From Pseudohalocynthiibacter aestuariivivens (GTDB lineage: Bacteria > Pseudomonadota > Alphaproteobacteria > Rhodobacterales > Rhodobacteraceae): a stretch of DNA of 64,000 nt. Under the pieces are notes generated by a model. That model was not told the origin of the DNA. It made no database searches and saw only the letters and a program-made list of their open reading frames with translations. The DNA is taken from positions 62,001-126,000 of the forward strand of contig NZ_JAGFNU010000001.1 in the NCBI RefSeq assembly GCF_018457175.1, given 5' to 3'. Shown here piece by piece: positions 26,373 through 37,337 of this stretch. How positions within the stretch are numbered: position 1 is the stretch's first letter; every line of letters starts with the position of its first letter. Made by a program: the position numbers and the translations under genes.

Positions 26373-26499
26373 CCGTTTCAGTCGACCTGCCGGGTTAGGA
26401 ATACCGCAAACCAAACCTACAAGGAGGGCAGGAAAGCCGCAATCACGCTTGTACACAGGTCGACTGTCGAATATTCCAAGTCGAGGTCTGAAACGGGAG
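26373..26499 (+). promoter_or_regulatory. Structured ilvD leader with competing pairings over the ribosome site
   Basis: Segment A (26373-26389) contains CAGTCGACCTG, a perfect complement of CAGGTCGACTG at 26456-26466 (11 bp). The 5' part of A, CCGTTTCAG, is a perfect complement of CTGAAACGG at 26488-26496, extended across a 3-base bulge by ACCT/AGGT. That second partner overlaps the GGGAG ribosome site (26495-26499) of ilvD. The two pairings share bases of A, so a switch between exposed and masked start is possible. No leader peptide rich in Ile, Val or Leu codons was found. Confidence 0.4.
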
Positions 26500-26506
26500 T
26501 CATTCC

Positions 26507-28240
26507 ATGTCCAACAGCAAGTTCGATAAATCTAAACTACCAAGCCGCCATGTAACCGAAGGTCCGTCACGCGCGCCACACCGATCTTACATGTATGCAA
26601 TGGGGCTTTCTGAGGAAGAAATTCACCAGCCGCTGGTTGGCGTTGCGACGTGTTGGAATGAAGCCGCACCATGTAACATCTCGCTGAACCGTCAGGCACA
26701 AGCCGTGAAGATGGGTGTCAAACGCGCCGAAGGCACGCCACGCGAGTTTACGACGATCACAGTAACCGACGGCATTGCGATGGGCCACGAAGGCATGCGT
26801 TCGTCTTTGGCAAGCCGTGAGGCAATCGCGGACACGGTTGAATTGACCATGCGCGGCCATTGTTATGACGCGCTTGTCGGACTTGCGGGATGTGACAAAT
26901 CATTGCCGGGCATGATGATGGCGATGATCCGTCTGAACACACCATCGGTTTTCATCTATGGCGGATCGATCCTGCCGGGTCGTTATCAAGGCCGTGATGT
27001 GACGGTGCAGGACGTGTTTGAAGCTGTAGGTCAGCATCAGGCTGGCAACCTCAGCAGTTGTGAGCTGGAAAAACTTGAGGCTGTGGCGTGCCCAAGTGCC
27101 GGTGCTTGTGGCGGTCAGTTCACCGCGAACACTATGGCATGCGTGTCCGAGGCAATTGGCCTTGCATTGCCAAACTCTGCTGGGGCACCTGCACCTTATG
27201 AATCTCGCGACCATTACGGTGAAGCATCCGGCCGCGCTGTGATGAACCTGCTGGAAAAGAATATCCGGGCGCGTGACATTGTTACCCTTGAATCGCTGAT
27301 CAACGCGGCGCGTGTTGTTGCATGTACTGGTGGGTCAACCAATGCCGGTCTGCATCTGCCTGCGATGGCCCATGAAGCCGGAATTGATTTCGATCTTGAT
27401 GATGTCTGCGACATTTTCCGCGAGACGCCGTATTTCGTCGATCTGAAACCGGGCGGCGCCTATGTTGCGAAAGACCTTTATGAAGTTGGCGGTGTGCCAG
27501 TTATCATGAAAGAGCTTGATAAAGCCGGTCTTATCAACCGCGATTGCATGACTGCAACCGGTCGGTCCATGGGCGAAGAGATTGACATTGTAACGCGCGA
27601 AGCCGACGGCAAAGTCATTTATCCAGTAGCTACGCCGCTGAGCGAAACAGGCGGCGTTGTTGGCCTAAAGGGAAATCTGGCTCCGCAAAGTGCGATTGTG
27701 AAAGTGGCCGGGATGACGAAGGAACAGCAGGTCTTTAGTGGTCCGGCGCGTGTATTTGAAAGCGAAGAAGACGCTTTTGAAGCCGTGCAAAACCGCACGT
27801 ACAAAGAAGGTGAAGTGCTGGTCATTCGAAACGAAGGTCCGGCCGGTGGGCCCGGAATGCGCGAAATGCTGGCAACAACGGCGGCGCTTTCAGGTCAAGG
27901 TATGGGTAAAAAAGTAGCACTTATTACCGACGGGCGTTTTTCCGGCGCGACACGTGGTTTCTGCGTTGGCCATGTTGGGCCAGAAGCCGCGCATGGTGGC
28001 CCAATCGCGTTGCTGAAAGATGGCGACGTTATTACGATAGATGCGATCAAGGGCGAACTATCGGTGGCGTTGACAGATGAAGAACTTGCAGCACGCAAAG
28101 CTGATTGGAAAGGCCCCAAAAAGACGCTCTACGCGTCAGGTGCTTTGTGGAAGTACGCGCAGCTTGTTGGCCCGACCAACAAAGGTGCTGTTACACATCC
28201 AGGCGCAGAAGCGGAGCTACATGTCTACATGGACCTCTGA
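26507..28240 (+). CDS. ilvD: Dihydroxy-acid dehydratase
   Basis: The 577-residue iron-sulfur enzyme catalyses the fourth step of valine and isoleucine synthesis. The cluster cysteines of the short [2Fe-2S]-type branch are visible: Cys56 in [10 protein letters not shown], Cys129 in [11 protein letters not shown], and Cys201 in [12 protein letters not shown]. Other family blocks are [17 protein letters not shown] and [25 protein letters not shown] precedes ATG 26507, inside a structured leader. Its last 20 bases overlap the lipoprotein gene. Confidence 0.96.
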   Translation: MSNSKFDKSKLPSRHVTEGPSRAPHRSYMYAMGLSEEEIHQPLVGVATCWNEAAPCNISLNRQAQAVKMGVKRAEGTPREFTTITVTDGIAMGHEGMRSSLASREAIADTVELTMRGHCYDALVGLAGCDKSLPGMMMAMIRLNTPSVFIYGGSILPGRYQGRDVTVQDVFEAVGQHQAGNLSSCELEKLEAVACPSAGACGGQFTANTMACVSEAIGLALPNSAGAPAPYESRDHYGEASGRAVMNLLEKNIRARDIVTLESLINAARVVACTGGSTNAGLHLPAMAHEAGIDFDLDDVCDIFRETPYFVDLKPGGAYVAKDLYEVGGVPVIMKELDKAGLINRDCMTATGRSMGEEIDIVTREADGKVIYPVATPLSETGGVVGLKGNLAPQSAIVKVAGMTKEQQVFSGPARVFESEEDAFEAVQNRTYKEGEVLVIRNEGPAGGPGMREMLATTAALSGQGMGKKVALITDGRFSGATRGFCVGHVGPEAAHGGPIALLKDGDVITIDAIKGELSVALTDEELAARKADWKGPKKTLYASGALWKYAQLVGPTNKGAVTHPGAEAELHVYMDL

Positions 28241-28862
28241 CTTAAAAACATGCGCGGTTGCAGGCGTAGCCGCGCTTTTGGCTTTGGCCGGATGCATTGA
28301 CGGGGGCGGATTTGGCTATGCCCCCAGCCAAATGATTGTGTCCCAAAACAGCGTTGTGATCTCCGGTCCGCCGGGGTTTTGTATCGATCGGCCCGCGAGC
28401 CGTGATAATGCGGACGGCGCGTTTGTTCTTATGGGAAGCTGTGCCGCTATTGCACGATCATCAAAACAGCCAACACCTGATGTGGCCGCTGTTTTGATGG
28501 CTTCCGTCTCGACACCGGTCGCTGGCAAACCAGTATCTGAATCGCTTGATACGTTGGAGCGGTTTTTTACTTCGGAAGAAGGTCGCGCAGCGCTTAGTCA
28601 AACAGGTCACTCTGACAGCGTCGAAGTACTGGACACTCTTCAAAGGGATAAGGTTTTCTATATTCATGCGCGTGATGCGAGCGAGGGGCTGGCGAGCGAA
28701 GTGCGAGACGAATATTGGCGGGCATTCTTTGATGTGAAAGGCCGACTGGTGACAGCGTCTGTTTTTGGCACCGACGAACGGCCATTTTCAAGCGACGCAG
28801 GACGCGCCACATTGACTGAATTTGTACAGCAAATACGCCGCCGCAACACAGGCGACAGCTAA
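28221..28862 (+). CDS. Predicted lipoprotein, unknown function
   Basis: The protein has 213 residues from ATG 28221, which has GGAG upstream. Residues 1-25 form a lipoprotein signal with the lipobox LALAGC, giving a lipidated Cys. The mature part is about 190 residues with no domain I recognise; it contains [15 protein letters not shown] and a C-terminal amphipathic region. The start lies 20 bases inside ilvD in another frame, implying translational coupling. A longer in-frame reading from 28077 would only repeat ilvD sequence in the wrong frame. Confidence 0.8.
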   Translation: MSTWTSDLKTCAVAGVAALLALAGCIDGGGFGYAPSQMIVSQNSVVISGPPGFCIDRPASRDNADGAFVLMGSCAAIARSSKQPTPDVAAVLMASVSTPVAGKPVSESLDTLERFFTSEEGRAALSQTGHSDSVEVLDTLQRDKVFYIHARDASEGLASEVRDEYWRAFFDVKGRLVTASVFGTDERPFSSDAGRATLTEFVQQIRRRNTGDS

Positions 28863-28961
28863 TACTGAAATTTTGCCTGACTTTTGCTTCTATGAAACCT
28901 CTTTGGGCGATATAAGAAATCAGAAGCCGGATTAACTGGCGTGTCGAGGTTTTGGGTATAC

Positions 28962-29735
28962 ATGGCAAAACGCATAGATTCCCTGTTTCAGCGTCTGTTT
29001 CACCGGCGTTTCCTGTATCGCTGGAAAAAAATTGCTGATGCTGCGGCGCAGATGGATCTGGTTCGCCTGCGCCTGTTCCGCACCCGTGCGCGTCAGGTGC
29101 GGCGTCCGATTGACCGGTTTATTCAGGTTGCAGAAAACCGGTTGGCCCTGCCGTTGATGGGCTCCAACGCGATACAGACCCCACTTGGAACAGACTGGTC
29201 TTACAGGCCGGAACTTTGGCGTGGGCCGATAACACCTTCGGGACAAGCAGGGGTTGAGAGCAAATCCATTTTTGGTGACGAGGCAACCGTGTTTCATGAC
29301 TGCCGCATATCTGAGTTAACTCTTCGGCAGTTGCGGAACACAAGAGAAGCAGATCTTGCCCCCTTTGGCGTTCGAATGGATGTTTTTAGGTTTGACGGAA
29401 GTTTTTTATCTTTGGTCATCGAATTGCCCGAAGCAGCTGTACAGGGGCTCAAGAAGAAACACGTGATCCGAATGGATGTTATTGTTGAGTTGGAAAAACC
29501 TCTCGAAATTTTTGCGCGCCTAAACATCAAGCATGGACCAAACACCGAGCAGATCGTGCGGGAACTGCCACTTAACCAAGATGAGGTGATGGTGGAGTTC
29601 GATCTGGCTTACACCAAACTGAACGAAAAGCGGACAGACCGGATCTGGATCGATTTGATTTTTGAAGGTCCGGAAATGAACCAGATTATTTTACGCGACG
29701 TCACGTTTAGCCGTCGCCCACGTGCAGAACTTTAG
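28962..29735 (+). CDS. DUF6478 family protein
   Basis: The soluble protein is about 257 residues long from ATG 28962; a GTG at 28941 in the same frame is an alternative. The basic N-terminus (KRIDSLFQRLFHRRFLYRWKK) is followed by a beta-rich domain with WRGPITPSGQAGVESKSIFGDE, ISELTLRQLRN and LNIKHGPNTEQIVRELPL. I know this family only from Rhodobacteraceae, where it has no assigned function. The next gene starts nine bases after its stop, so the two form a unit. Confidence 0.7.
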   Translation: MAKRIDSLFQRLFHRRFLYRWKKIADAAAQMDLVRLRLFRTRARQVRRPIDRFIQVAENRLALPLMGSNAIQTPLGTDWSYRPELWRGPITPSGQAGVESKSIFGDEATVFHDCRISELTLRQLRNTREADLAPFGVRMDVFRFDGSFLSLVIELPEAAVQGLKKKHVIRMDVIVELEKPLEIFARLNIKHGPNTEQIVRELPLNQDEVMVEFDLAYTKLNEKRTDRIWIDLIFEGPEMNQIILRDVTFSRRPRAEL

Positions 29736-29744
29736 GGGGTCGGC

Positions 29745-30128
29745 ATGGTTGAGACAACGTTGACACACACACGCACTTCGGAAGGTGTTTGGGAAGGGCT
29801 GCTTGTTATGGGGGGTGATACGCCGCCTGTACCGGAACTCAAGGTAACACATCTGGAAAAACCAATTCCGGAGGTCAGCCTGACCGAAAATCCTGAAAAA
29901 GGCGGCGAATGGGTGCTCAGTTTCCCAATTCCCGTTGAATGCCTTTCGGATGGGGTGCAAACCTTTTTGATTACTGACACACGCAGCGGGGCGCGGCTTG
30001 GCAGTTACACAATTGTGACAGGAATGGCGCTGGAAGATGACTTTCGGGCCGAAGTAGATTTGCTGCGCGCTGAACTGGATATGCTGAAACGCGCATTTCG
30101 CCGTCATTGCCTTGAGACCGTTGGTTAA
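29745..30128 (+). CDS. Conserved hypothetical protein paired with DUF6478
   Basis: The 127-residue protein has GGGGGT before the ATG. The N-terminal two thirds look beta-rich (VWEGLLVMGGDTPPVPELKV, EWVLSFPIPVECLSDGVQTF). The last 30 residues form a probable coiled-coil helix (LEDDFRAEVDLLRAELDMLK). No signal peptide. Nine bases separate it from the DUF6478 gene, suggesting a two-protein complex. Function unknown. Confidence 0.65.
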   Translation: MVETTLTHTRTSEGVWEGLLVMGGDTPPVPELKVTHLEKPIPEVSLTENPEKGGEWVLSFPIPVECLSDGVQTFLITDTRSGARLGSYTIVTGMALEDDFRAEVDLLRAELDMLKRAFRRHCLETVG

Positions 30129-30196
30129 ATTTAATTTTTTCACGTGCTTTGGTCTGAAATGCGACCCTTTCAAAGTTGACGTGGCGTTCTTCGTGA

Positions 30197-32275
<2,079 letters not shown>

Positions 32276-32447
32276 GGTAATTTCGTAGATTCAATTTCAT
32301 TTCCTGCGGAGTTTGGTTCGAAACAATTGTTTCCAAATTTCGAATTTTATTGTGATCACCGCTTTTTCGTCCGTCGCGTGACCCATTGTTGCCAAAATTG
32401 ACTGTAATACACATCCGGAATGGGTGAGCGCAGTATTGGGTAACGCA

Positions 32448-33353
32448 ATGGACCGACTAACCGAAATGGAAGCTTTCGCCACCGTCGTGGATCAAGGGGG
32501 ATTCACGGATGCGGCGAAGAAAATGGGGATTTCAAAATCTGCCGTTTCCAAACATGTTTCATCACTTGAAGCACGCCTTGGTGCGAGACTACTAAACCGC
32601 ACGACGCGTCGCGTCAGCCCGACAGAAATTGGCCTGGCCTATTATGATCGTGCCCGCCGCGTTTTGAACGACGCCGGAGAGGCAGATGCATTGGTTACAT
32701 CAATGCAATCGGCACCTTCCGGATTGTTGCGAATATCCGTCGCGACAGATTTTGGTGTCAATCACCTGTCGCCTGTTTTGGGCGAGTTTCTTCAGGAATT
32801 TCCGGATATCACCGTTAATATGGTGCTTAACAACCGTTTCGTTGAGTTAATTTCCGAGGGGTTTGATTTAGCAATCCGTATTGGTGAATTGGAAGACAGT
32901 ACGTTGCGCGCCAGAAAGCTGACTGATACCTCCAAACGTATGGTCGGCTCTCCTGACTATTTTAGAAAATTTGGTCGGCCAGAAAAAATCGACGAACTGA
33001 ATGATCACAAATTGCTGCATTATTCGAACCAATCTAATGGGTCTGTCTGGAAACTGACGGCACCTTCTGGCGAAAAGCGTCAGGTGCGTACCGCAGGTTG
33101 GCTGAGCGTGAATGACGGGCAATCCCTGCTCAACGCGGCGATTTCAGGTCTGGGAATCGCGTATCTTCCTAGTTTTCTTTACGCAGAAGCCTTGAAAGAT
33201 GGTCTGGTTGAAGAGGCGATGCCAGAATTGCCTGCTGACCGTCAGGGCATTTATGCGGTCTACCCACCCGGTCGGTTTACACAGCCAAAAGTGCGTGCAT
33301 TTATTGATTTTCTCGTTCACGCGTTTGCAGATAAGGGGCCAGACAACTGGTAA
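32448..33353 (+). CDS. LysR family transcriptional regulator
   Basis: The protein has 301 residues from ATG 32448, where MDRLTEMEAF matches the usual LysR N-terminus; an upstream in-frame GTG at 32424 is less likely. The HTH is GGFTDAAKKMGISKSAVSKHVSSLEARLGARLLNRTTRR, in overlapping segments from residue 17. A periplasmic-binding-like effector domain follows with the NNRFVELISEGFDLAIRIG block. It resembles the DsdC/YhcS-like LysR branch that often controls a nearby oxidoreductase. The FadH-like gene just upstream is in the same direction. Confidence 0.92.
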   Translation: MDRLTEMEAFATVVDQGGFTDAAKKMGISKSAVSKHVSSLEARLGARLLNRTTRRVSPTEIGLAYYDRARRVLNDAGEADALVTSMQSAPSGLLRISVATDFGVNHLSPVLGEFLQEFPDITVNMVLNNRFVELISEGFDLAIRIGELEDSTLRARKLTDTSKRMVGSPDYFRKFGRPEKIDELNDHKLLHYSNQSNGSVWKLTAPSGEKRQVRTAGWLSVNDGQSLLNAAISGLGIAYLPSFLYAEALKDGLVEEAMPELPADRQGIYAVYPPGRFTQPKVRAFIDFLVHAFADKGPDNW

Positions 33354-33390
33354 GCACGCCTGTTACCACTTCTGTGAATCCTAAAATTTA

Positions 33391-33421
33391 AAAGACCGAA
33401 GTGTTTAACGCTCCGGTCTTT
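33391..33421. terminator. Terminator shared by lysR-type and ompA-like genes
   Basis: AAAGACCG (33391-33398) pairs with CGGTCTTT (33414-33421), followed on the plus strand by further T residues and preceded by A residues that give a T-run on the minus strand. It lies between convergent genes and probably stops both. Confidence 0.8.
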
Positions 33422-33439
33422 TTGACTGTTTTGGGGTGT

Positions 33440-34384
33440 TTATTCAATCGATGTTAATATGACTTCGACGCGTCTGTTTTGAGTTCGCCCATCTTCAGTC
33501 AAATTTGTTGCGCGTGGCGAAAGAAAACCCATGCCTTCGGCACTCATCTGTGCACTATCTACCCCGTAGTTGGACACCAAGTGTTGCAAAACAGAACTTG
33601 CACGCCGTTTGGAGAGCGCGACATTTCCCGCCAGTGAACCTTCTGCATCCGTGTGGCCAACAAGTGCTATGGTTTTGTCCCTATGCGCGTTTAAGTACTC
33701 CGCCAACGCCACCAGAGTAACATAGTCGCCTTCGTCAAGTTCGGATGACCCGGTTTCAAAGTTGAGGTCTTCAAGAACGACATATCCCTCCTGCTCCAAC
33801 ATCTCACCCAAAGCCGAATGTATACGCCCTGCGGCGAGGGGCGCAGGCGTCTCTGCTGAGGCGACAAATTGTGGCGCCGCCGCATTTTCAGCGCCAACGT
33901 GCATAAACTGAACGAAACCAGTGTCACCACTACGGCTTACCAAAAGGCTTAGATACTGCGGGGTTTCGCCGTTCAGGCGTCTTGCTGAAAGAAATCGGTA
34001 ATCGCCAAGATCGACATGCATCGCAGGTTCCGGAACAACATCAATATCGAACCGAAAGTCAAAACCGCCACAGACCGTTGATTCACATTCAAAGACAATC
34101 TCGAATCCTGCTGCTGTCAACTGTTCCCGCAAAGGTGCCAGCAGTTGCAGTGTTGTCAAACCCTGAGCCGGAACTTTCCATGCTTGCTGGGTTATTTTGC
34201 CTTCGGCATTCTCCGAAACAATTACACCGTCAGACCAAGGGCCAAGGGGAAATGCGTAACTTCCGTAGGGTTCAACCTGTTCTGCAGATTGAACTGCGCT
34301 GCCGGTGAACTCCAGCGTCATGGCATGGCCTGGTCCGGAAATTACTGCCGCGACAGTCGCCAATATGAATGTGCGAAGGGTCAT
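33440..34384 (-). CDS. OmpA-family exported protein
   Basis: The 314-residue protein has a Sec signal peptide at residues 1-21 (TFILATVAAVISGPGHA). The middle region is unassigned, with two cysteines at ECESTVCGG that could form a disulfide. The C-terminal 100 residues are an OmpA/MotB peptidoglycan-binding domain: LNFETGSSELDEGDY, IALVGHTDAEGSLAGNVALSKRRA, and GRTQNRRVEVIL. It probably sits in the periplasm or outer membrane bound to murein. Its ATG overlaps the stop of the upstream CMD-family gene. It is last in the minus-strand operon from 36426. Confidence 0.88.
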   Translation of the reverse strand: MTLRTFILATVAAVISGPGHAMTLEFTGSAVQSAEQVEPYGSYAFPLGPWSDGVIVSENAEGKITQQAWKVPAQGLTTLQLLAPLREQLTAAGFEIVFECESTVCGGFDFRFDIDVVPEPAMHVDLGDYRFLSARRLNGETPQYLSLLVSRSGDTGFVQFMHVGAENAAAPQFVASAETPAPLAAGRIHSALGEMLEQEGYVVLEDLNFETGSSELDEGDYVTLVALAEYLNAHRDKTIALVGHTDAEGSLAGNVALSKRRASSVLQHLVSNYGVDSAQMSAEGMGFLSPRATNLTEDGRTQNRRVEVILTSIE

Positions 34385-34950
34385 CTGTGTGACGCGTGGT
34401 ACTCCGAGTTGGGTCGCATATCGACAGCAGATGCGACGCGATTGGTCATGTTGAAAAAGCCTGCTACAGACGCGATGTCGAATATGTCACGGTCGCTGAA
34501 ACCCGCGTCCCGCAACGCCTGCCGGTCTGCTTTCTGAGTTTTGGCGCTTGCTTCCGTCAAATTTGCCGCGAAATCGAGCATTGCACGCTGGCGCTTGTCC
34601 AGGTCTGCAACGCGGTAATTCATCACAAGCATTTCCCCAAGTTCGGGGTTGCCCGACAGTTCGCGCACCGCTGCGCCATGGGCGACGAGGCAATAAAAAC
34701 ATTTATTGATCGATGAAACCACCACGGCGATCATTTCGCGTTCAAGTTTGGATAATCCGCTCGGTGCCAGCATGAGATCATTGTACATACCTGCAAAAGC
34801 GTTCAGCTTTTCGACGTCAAAGGCATAGGCCTTGAGCACATTTGGAACCAACCCAAGCTTTTCCGCGCAGATGTCAAAATACTTTTGCGTTGCCTCAGGA
34901 AGAGGGTCGACCATAGGAAGGTCAAGCGCGGTTACATAGGGTTCTGTCAT
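34381..34950 (-). CDS. Peroxidase-related enzyme (AhpD/carboxymuconolactone decarboxylase-like)
   Basis: The 189-residue protein has the all-helical AhpD-like fold. The CxxC redox motif with trailing histidine is present (KCFYCLVAHGAAV), as is LSKLEREMIAVVVSSIN. This subfamily is annotated as uncharacterised peroxidase-related enzymes. It follows the GNAT gene by 23 bases and overlaps the OmpA-like gene by four. Confidence 0.87.
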   Translation of the reverse strand: MTEPYVTALDLPMVDPLPEATQKYFDICAEKLGLVPNVLKAYAFDVEKLNAFAGMYNDLMLAPSGLSKLEREMIAVVVSSINKCFYCLVAHGAAVRELSGNPELGEMLVMNYRVADLDKRQRAMLDFAANLTEASAKTQKADRQALRDAGFSDRDIFDIASVAGFFNMTNRVASAVDMRPNSEYHASHR

Positions 34951-34973
34951 CTGTTAGCCTGCTCTCTTACCGC

Positions 34974-35699
34974 TTATGCGGCTTTTATTCTGTAGTGATA
35001 GTTTCCCACATTCTGCATGCTGAGGGAAGAATAGAGAGCATTCGCCCCCTTATTTTCTTGAGTCACCAGTACTAACAGAGTTTCGGCACCCTGATCTTGT
35101 GCCCAATGCGCGGCCGCCCGCATTATATTGATGGCAACTCCTTGCCGACGCTGGTCTGGTGAAACCTCTAGCGCATGAAGAACCGCGGTATTTTGATGAA
35201 TTCCGACATACGCGACCCCGGCGGCACGATCATTTTGTCGCCCGAGAACGGTGGTTTTGGGCCCTTTGGCGCGCAGCATAACGTTGATCCTTGCCGGTCC
35301 AATTCCACCCTCCGCCCAAAGTTCCCGCATGATCTGAAGTGGTGGAAAAATGTTAAACGTTGAAACGCGCGGAGGTTTTACACCGGTGAGATCTTTGACC
35401 GGACAAGAATACATGACAACGGGATCCTTGACGGTATATCCTCGAGCGTCCAGAGCAGCATCAAGTGCATGTTCACCCTTTCGGATCATGAAAAGATTAG
35501 GTTGATCAAGGGCTGCCATGGCTTTTTCGGCCATTTCAATATCGGGCAATGTTCCTAATTCTGCGGCTGTCGTAGACGAAACACGTTGCCCGCCGCCTGC
35601 TCCATCTCTCACAACCCAGCCCTCTATTTCGTGGAAAGCGGCAGGCGGCCACGTAGCTTCGGAAATCTCGAAGAGTTTGGTTAGCTCATTCGGGGTCAT
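34974..35699 (-). CDS. GNAT family N-acetyltransferase
   Basis: In the 241-residue protein, the C-terminal half has the acetyl-CoA motif A pattern LHALEVSPDQRRQGVAINIMRAA, followed by ENKGANALYSSLSMQNVG (motif B). The N-terminal half looks like a degenerate second GNAT fold. The substrate is unknown. Its start overlaps the CinA-like gene by 14 bases and the CMD gene follows 23 bases on, so it is the second gene of the operon. Confidence 0.85.
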   Translation of the reverse strand: MTPNELTKLFEISEATWPPAAFHEIEGWVVRDGAGGGQRVSSTTAAELGTLPDIEMAEKAMAALDQPNLFMIRKGEHALDAALDARGYTVKDPVVMYSCPVKDLTGVKPPRVSTFNIFPPLQIMRELWAEGGIGPARINVMLRAKGPKTTVLGRQNDRAAGVAYVGIHQNTAVLHALEVSPDQRRQGVAINIMRAAAHWAQDQGAETLLVLVTQENKGANALYSSLSMQNVGNYHYRIKAA

Positions 35700-36426
35700 C
35701 TGTAACCTCAGGTAAAAGGTTTGAAAGCCGGATCATGGCGGCGTCAATCAGCCCGCCGTCAGAGCCGCGAACGACGATATTTGTTCCGTAAACACCATCT
35801 TTCTGAAATGGATAAGATCCAATTGAAAGGTCAGGAAAATCTGCGGCAAGTGCACCCAGAGGCTCGGCAATCGTGCCTTCGCCAACCATGAACCGCATCG
35901 TTTGTGACAAAAGAGGTCGCCCGCCGGAAAGCTGGTGAATAACACCAGCGACCATGGCCTGAAAGACCGAAGGAACCCCGGCCATTACGAAGACATTACC
36001 CAGAATGAAACCGGGAGCGGCAGAAACCGGGTTTTCTATTAACTCTGCGCCTTCGGGAATACGTGCCATGCGAAGACGCGCTGCATTTAATTCCAATCCT
36101 GTGTCCGCGTAGTGTTTTGTCAGAATCGCGCGCGCATCATCGCGAATATCGATAGGGATACCAAAGGCTGCTGCAATGCAATCCGCCGTAATGTCGTCAT
36201 GGGTCGGCCCAATCCCGCCCGAGGTAAAAACGTAAGTGTAAGTTTCCGACAGGGTACGCGTCGCAGAGATGATTGCACTCCGATCATCAGAAACGACACG
36301 TACTTCGCTGAGTGCGATCCCGTTGTTCGTAAGCTCACCCGCAAGATGGTACATATTGGCGTCGCGTGTTCGGCCCGAGAGTATCTCGTCACCGATAACC
36401 AACATTGCTGCGGTTGGATTAGACAT
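35686..36426 (-). CDS. CinA-like molybdopterin-binding domain protein
   Basis: The 246-residue protein has the MoCF/CinA N-terminal domain: AMLVIGDEILSGRTRDANM, VFTSGGIGPTHDDITADCIA, and APGFILGNVFVMAGVPSVFQAM. It lacks the C-terminal NMN deamidase domain of full CinA, as in the single-domain alphaproteobacterial form. Function may concern nucleotide damage repair, but that is not settled. It leads the four-gene minus-strand operon and is divergent from sfsA with only 45 bases between starts. Confidence 0.9.
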   Translation of the reverse strand: MSNPTAAMLVIGDEILSGRTRDANMYHLAGELTNNGIALSEVRVVSDDRSAIISATRTLSETYTYVFTSGGIGPTHDDITADCIAAAFGIPIDIRDDARAILTKHYADTGLELNAARLRMARIPEGAELIENPVSAAPGFILGNVFVMAGVPSVFQAMVAGVIHQLSGGRPLLSQTMRFMVGEGTIAEPLGALAADFPDLSIGSYPFQKDGVYGTNIVVRGSDGGLIDAAMIRLSNLLPEVTDDPE

Positions 36427-36471
36427 GTGAAGCTCCTTGTTCGGATTTCACCTTGGGTATAGGTCGGGTTT

Positions 36472-37182
36472 ATGCGCTTTCAAACCCCCTTGGTACCTGC
36501 CGTGCTAATCCGCCGCTACAAACGTTTTCTGGCAGATGCCAGGCTGGAGGATGGACGCGAAATAACTGCCCACTGCGCAAACCCAGGCTCGATGCTGGGT
36601 TTAAAAGAACCAGGCACACGTATTTGGCTCGAACCGAACAATGACCCGAAGAAAAAGCTGAAATACGGGTGGCGCCTGGTTGAGCATGAGAATGGTCATT
36701 TTACCGGCGTCGACACAGCGCTACCCAACCGCGCAGTTCGGGCTGCCCTTATAGCAGGTGAAATACCAGAGTTGGCTAGCTACAAGACAGTACGACCAGA
36801 AGTTAAATATGGTCAAAATAGCCGTGTCGATTTCTTGCTGAGCGAGTCCGGGCTCCCGGACGCTTATGTAGAAGTCAAATCCGTCACGTTAAGACGGCAA
36901 GGCGATTTGGCGGAATTTCCTGACAGCGTAACTGCGCGGGGTGCCCGGCATCTGGAAGAGTTGAGCGCAATGGTTGCCGCAGGGAACCGCGCCGTTTTGT
37001 TTTACTTGGTGCAGCGTACCGATTGTTCCCGTGTAAGCGTGGCGGCAGATATCGACTCTGTATATGCCCAAACCTTTGCAAAAGCGCGCGCAAAAGGTGT
37101 CGAGGTGCTGTGTTATGATACAAGCATTTCGGTCGAAGATGTTTCGCTAAACCGCACGTTGCCGTTTGAAATGCCAGTTTGA
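36472..37182 (+). CDS. sfsA: SfsA family protein (sugar fermentation stimulation / nuclease)
   Basis: The 236-residue protein has RRYKRFLADARLEDGREITAHCANPGSM near the N-terminus in overlapping conserved pieces, followed by SRVDFLLSE and YVEVKSVTLR. The latter is a PD-(D/E)xK-like nuclease pattern reported for SfsA. RNA or DNA cleavage and a regulatory role have both been described for the family. ATG 36472 matches family length. Divergent from the CinA-like gene. Confidence 0.92.
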   Translation: MRFQTPLVPAVLIRRYKRFLADARLEDGREITAHCANPGSMLGLKEPGTRIWLEPNNDPKKKLKYGWRLVEHENGHFTGVDTALPNRAVRAALIAGEIPELASYKTVRPEVKYGQNSRVDFLLSESGLPDAYVEVKSVTLRRQGDLAEFPDSVTARGARHLEELSAMVAAGNRAVLFYLVQRTDCSRVSVAADIDSVYAQTFAKARAKGVEVLCYDTSISVEDVSLNRTLPFEMPV

Positions 37183-37304
37183 AATCGGGCCTGCTGTTCG
37201 CGGTAAGGGCGCACTCCGAATGCGGTTTGTGACATAAGCTGTCTCCAATATGATTGCGGTTTGCTCTGGATGAAAGTTGTCATTATGTGTAGGAGGTTTC
37301 GAAA

Positions 37305-37337
37305 TTGAGACTGACCAAGCAAGAGCAAACCAAATGA
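37305..37337 (+). CDS. Ten-codon leader ORF overlapping the map start
   Basis: TTG 37305 lies eight bases after a strong AGGAGG (37291-37296). It opens a frame reading MRLTKQEQTK and ending TGA at 37335-37337, overlapping the map ATG at 37334 (ATGA). The map ATG itself has only a weak ribosome site. The arrangement looks like a translated leader coupled to map. Alternatively AGGAGG could serve an in-frame ATT at 37304 as a rare map start. Confidence 0.35.
   Translation: MRLTKQEQTK

Noticed and set aside
26326-26529. Open frame in the ilvD leader that could be an attenuation peptide
   Set aside because: It has no run of Ile, Val or Leu codons and runs into ilvD in another frame; the RNA pairing is the stronger signal.
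28077-28220. In-frame extension of the lipoprotein upstream into ilvD
   Set aside because: The added residues are a shifted reading of ilvD; the signal peptide and lipobox start properly at 28221.
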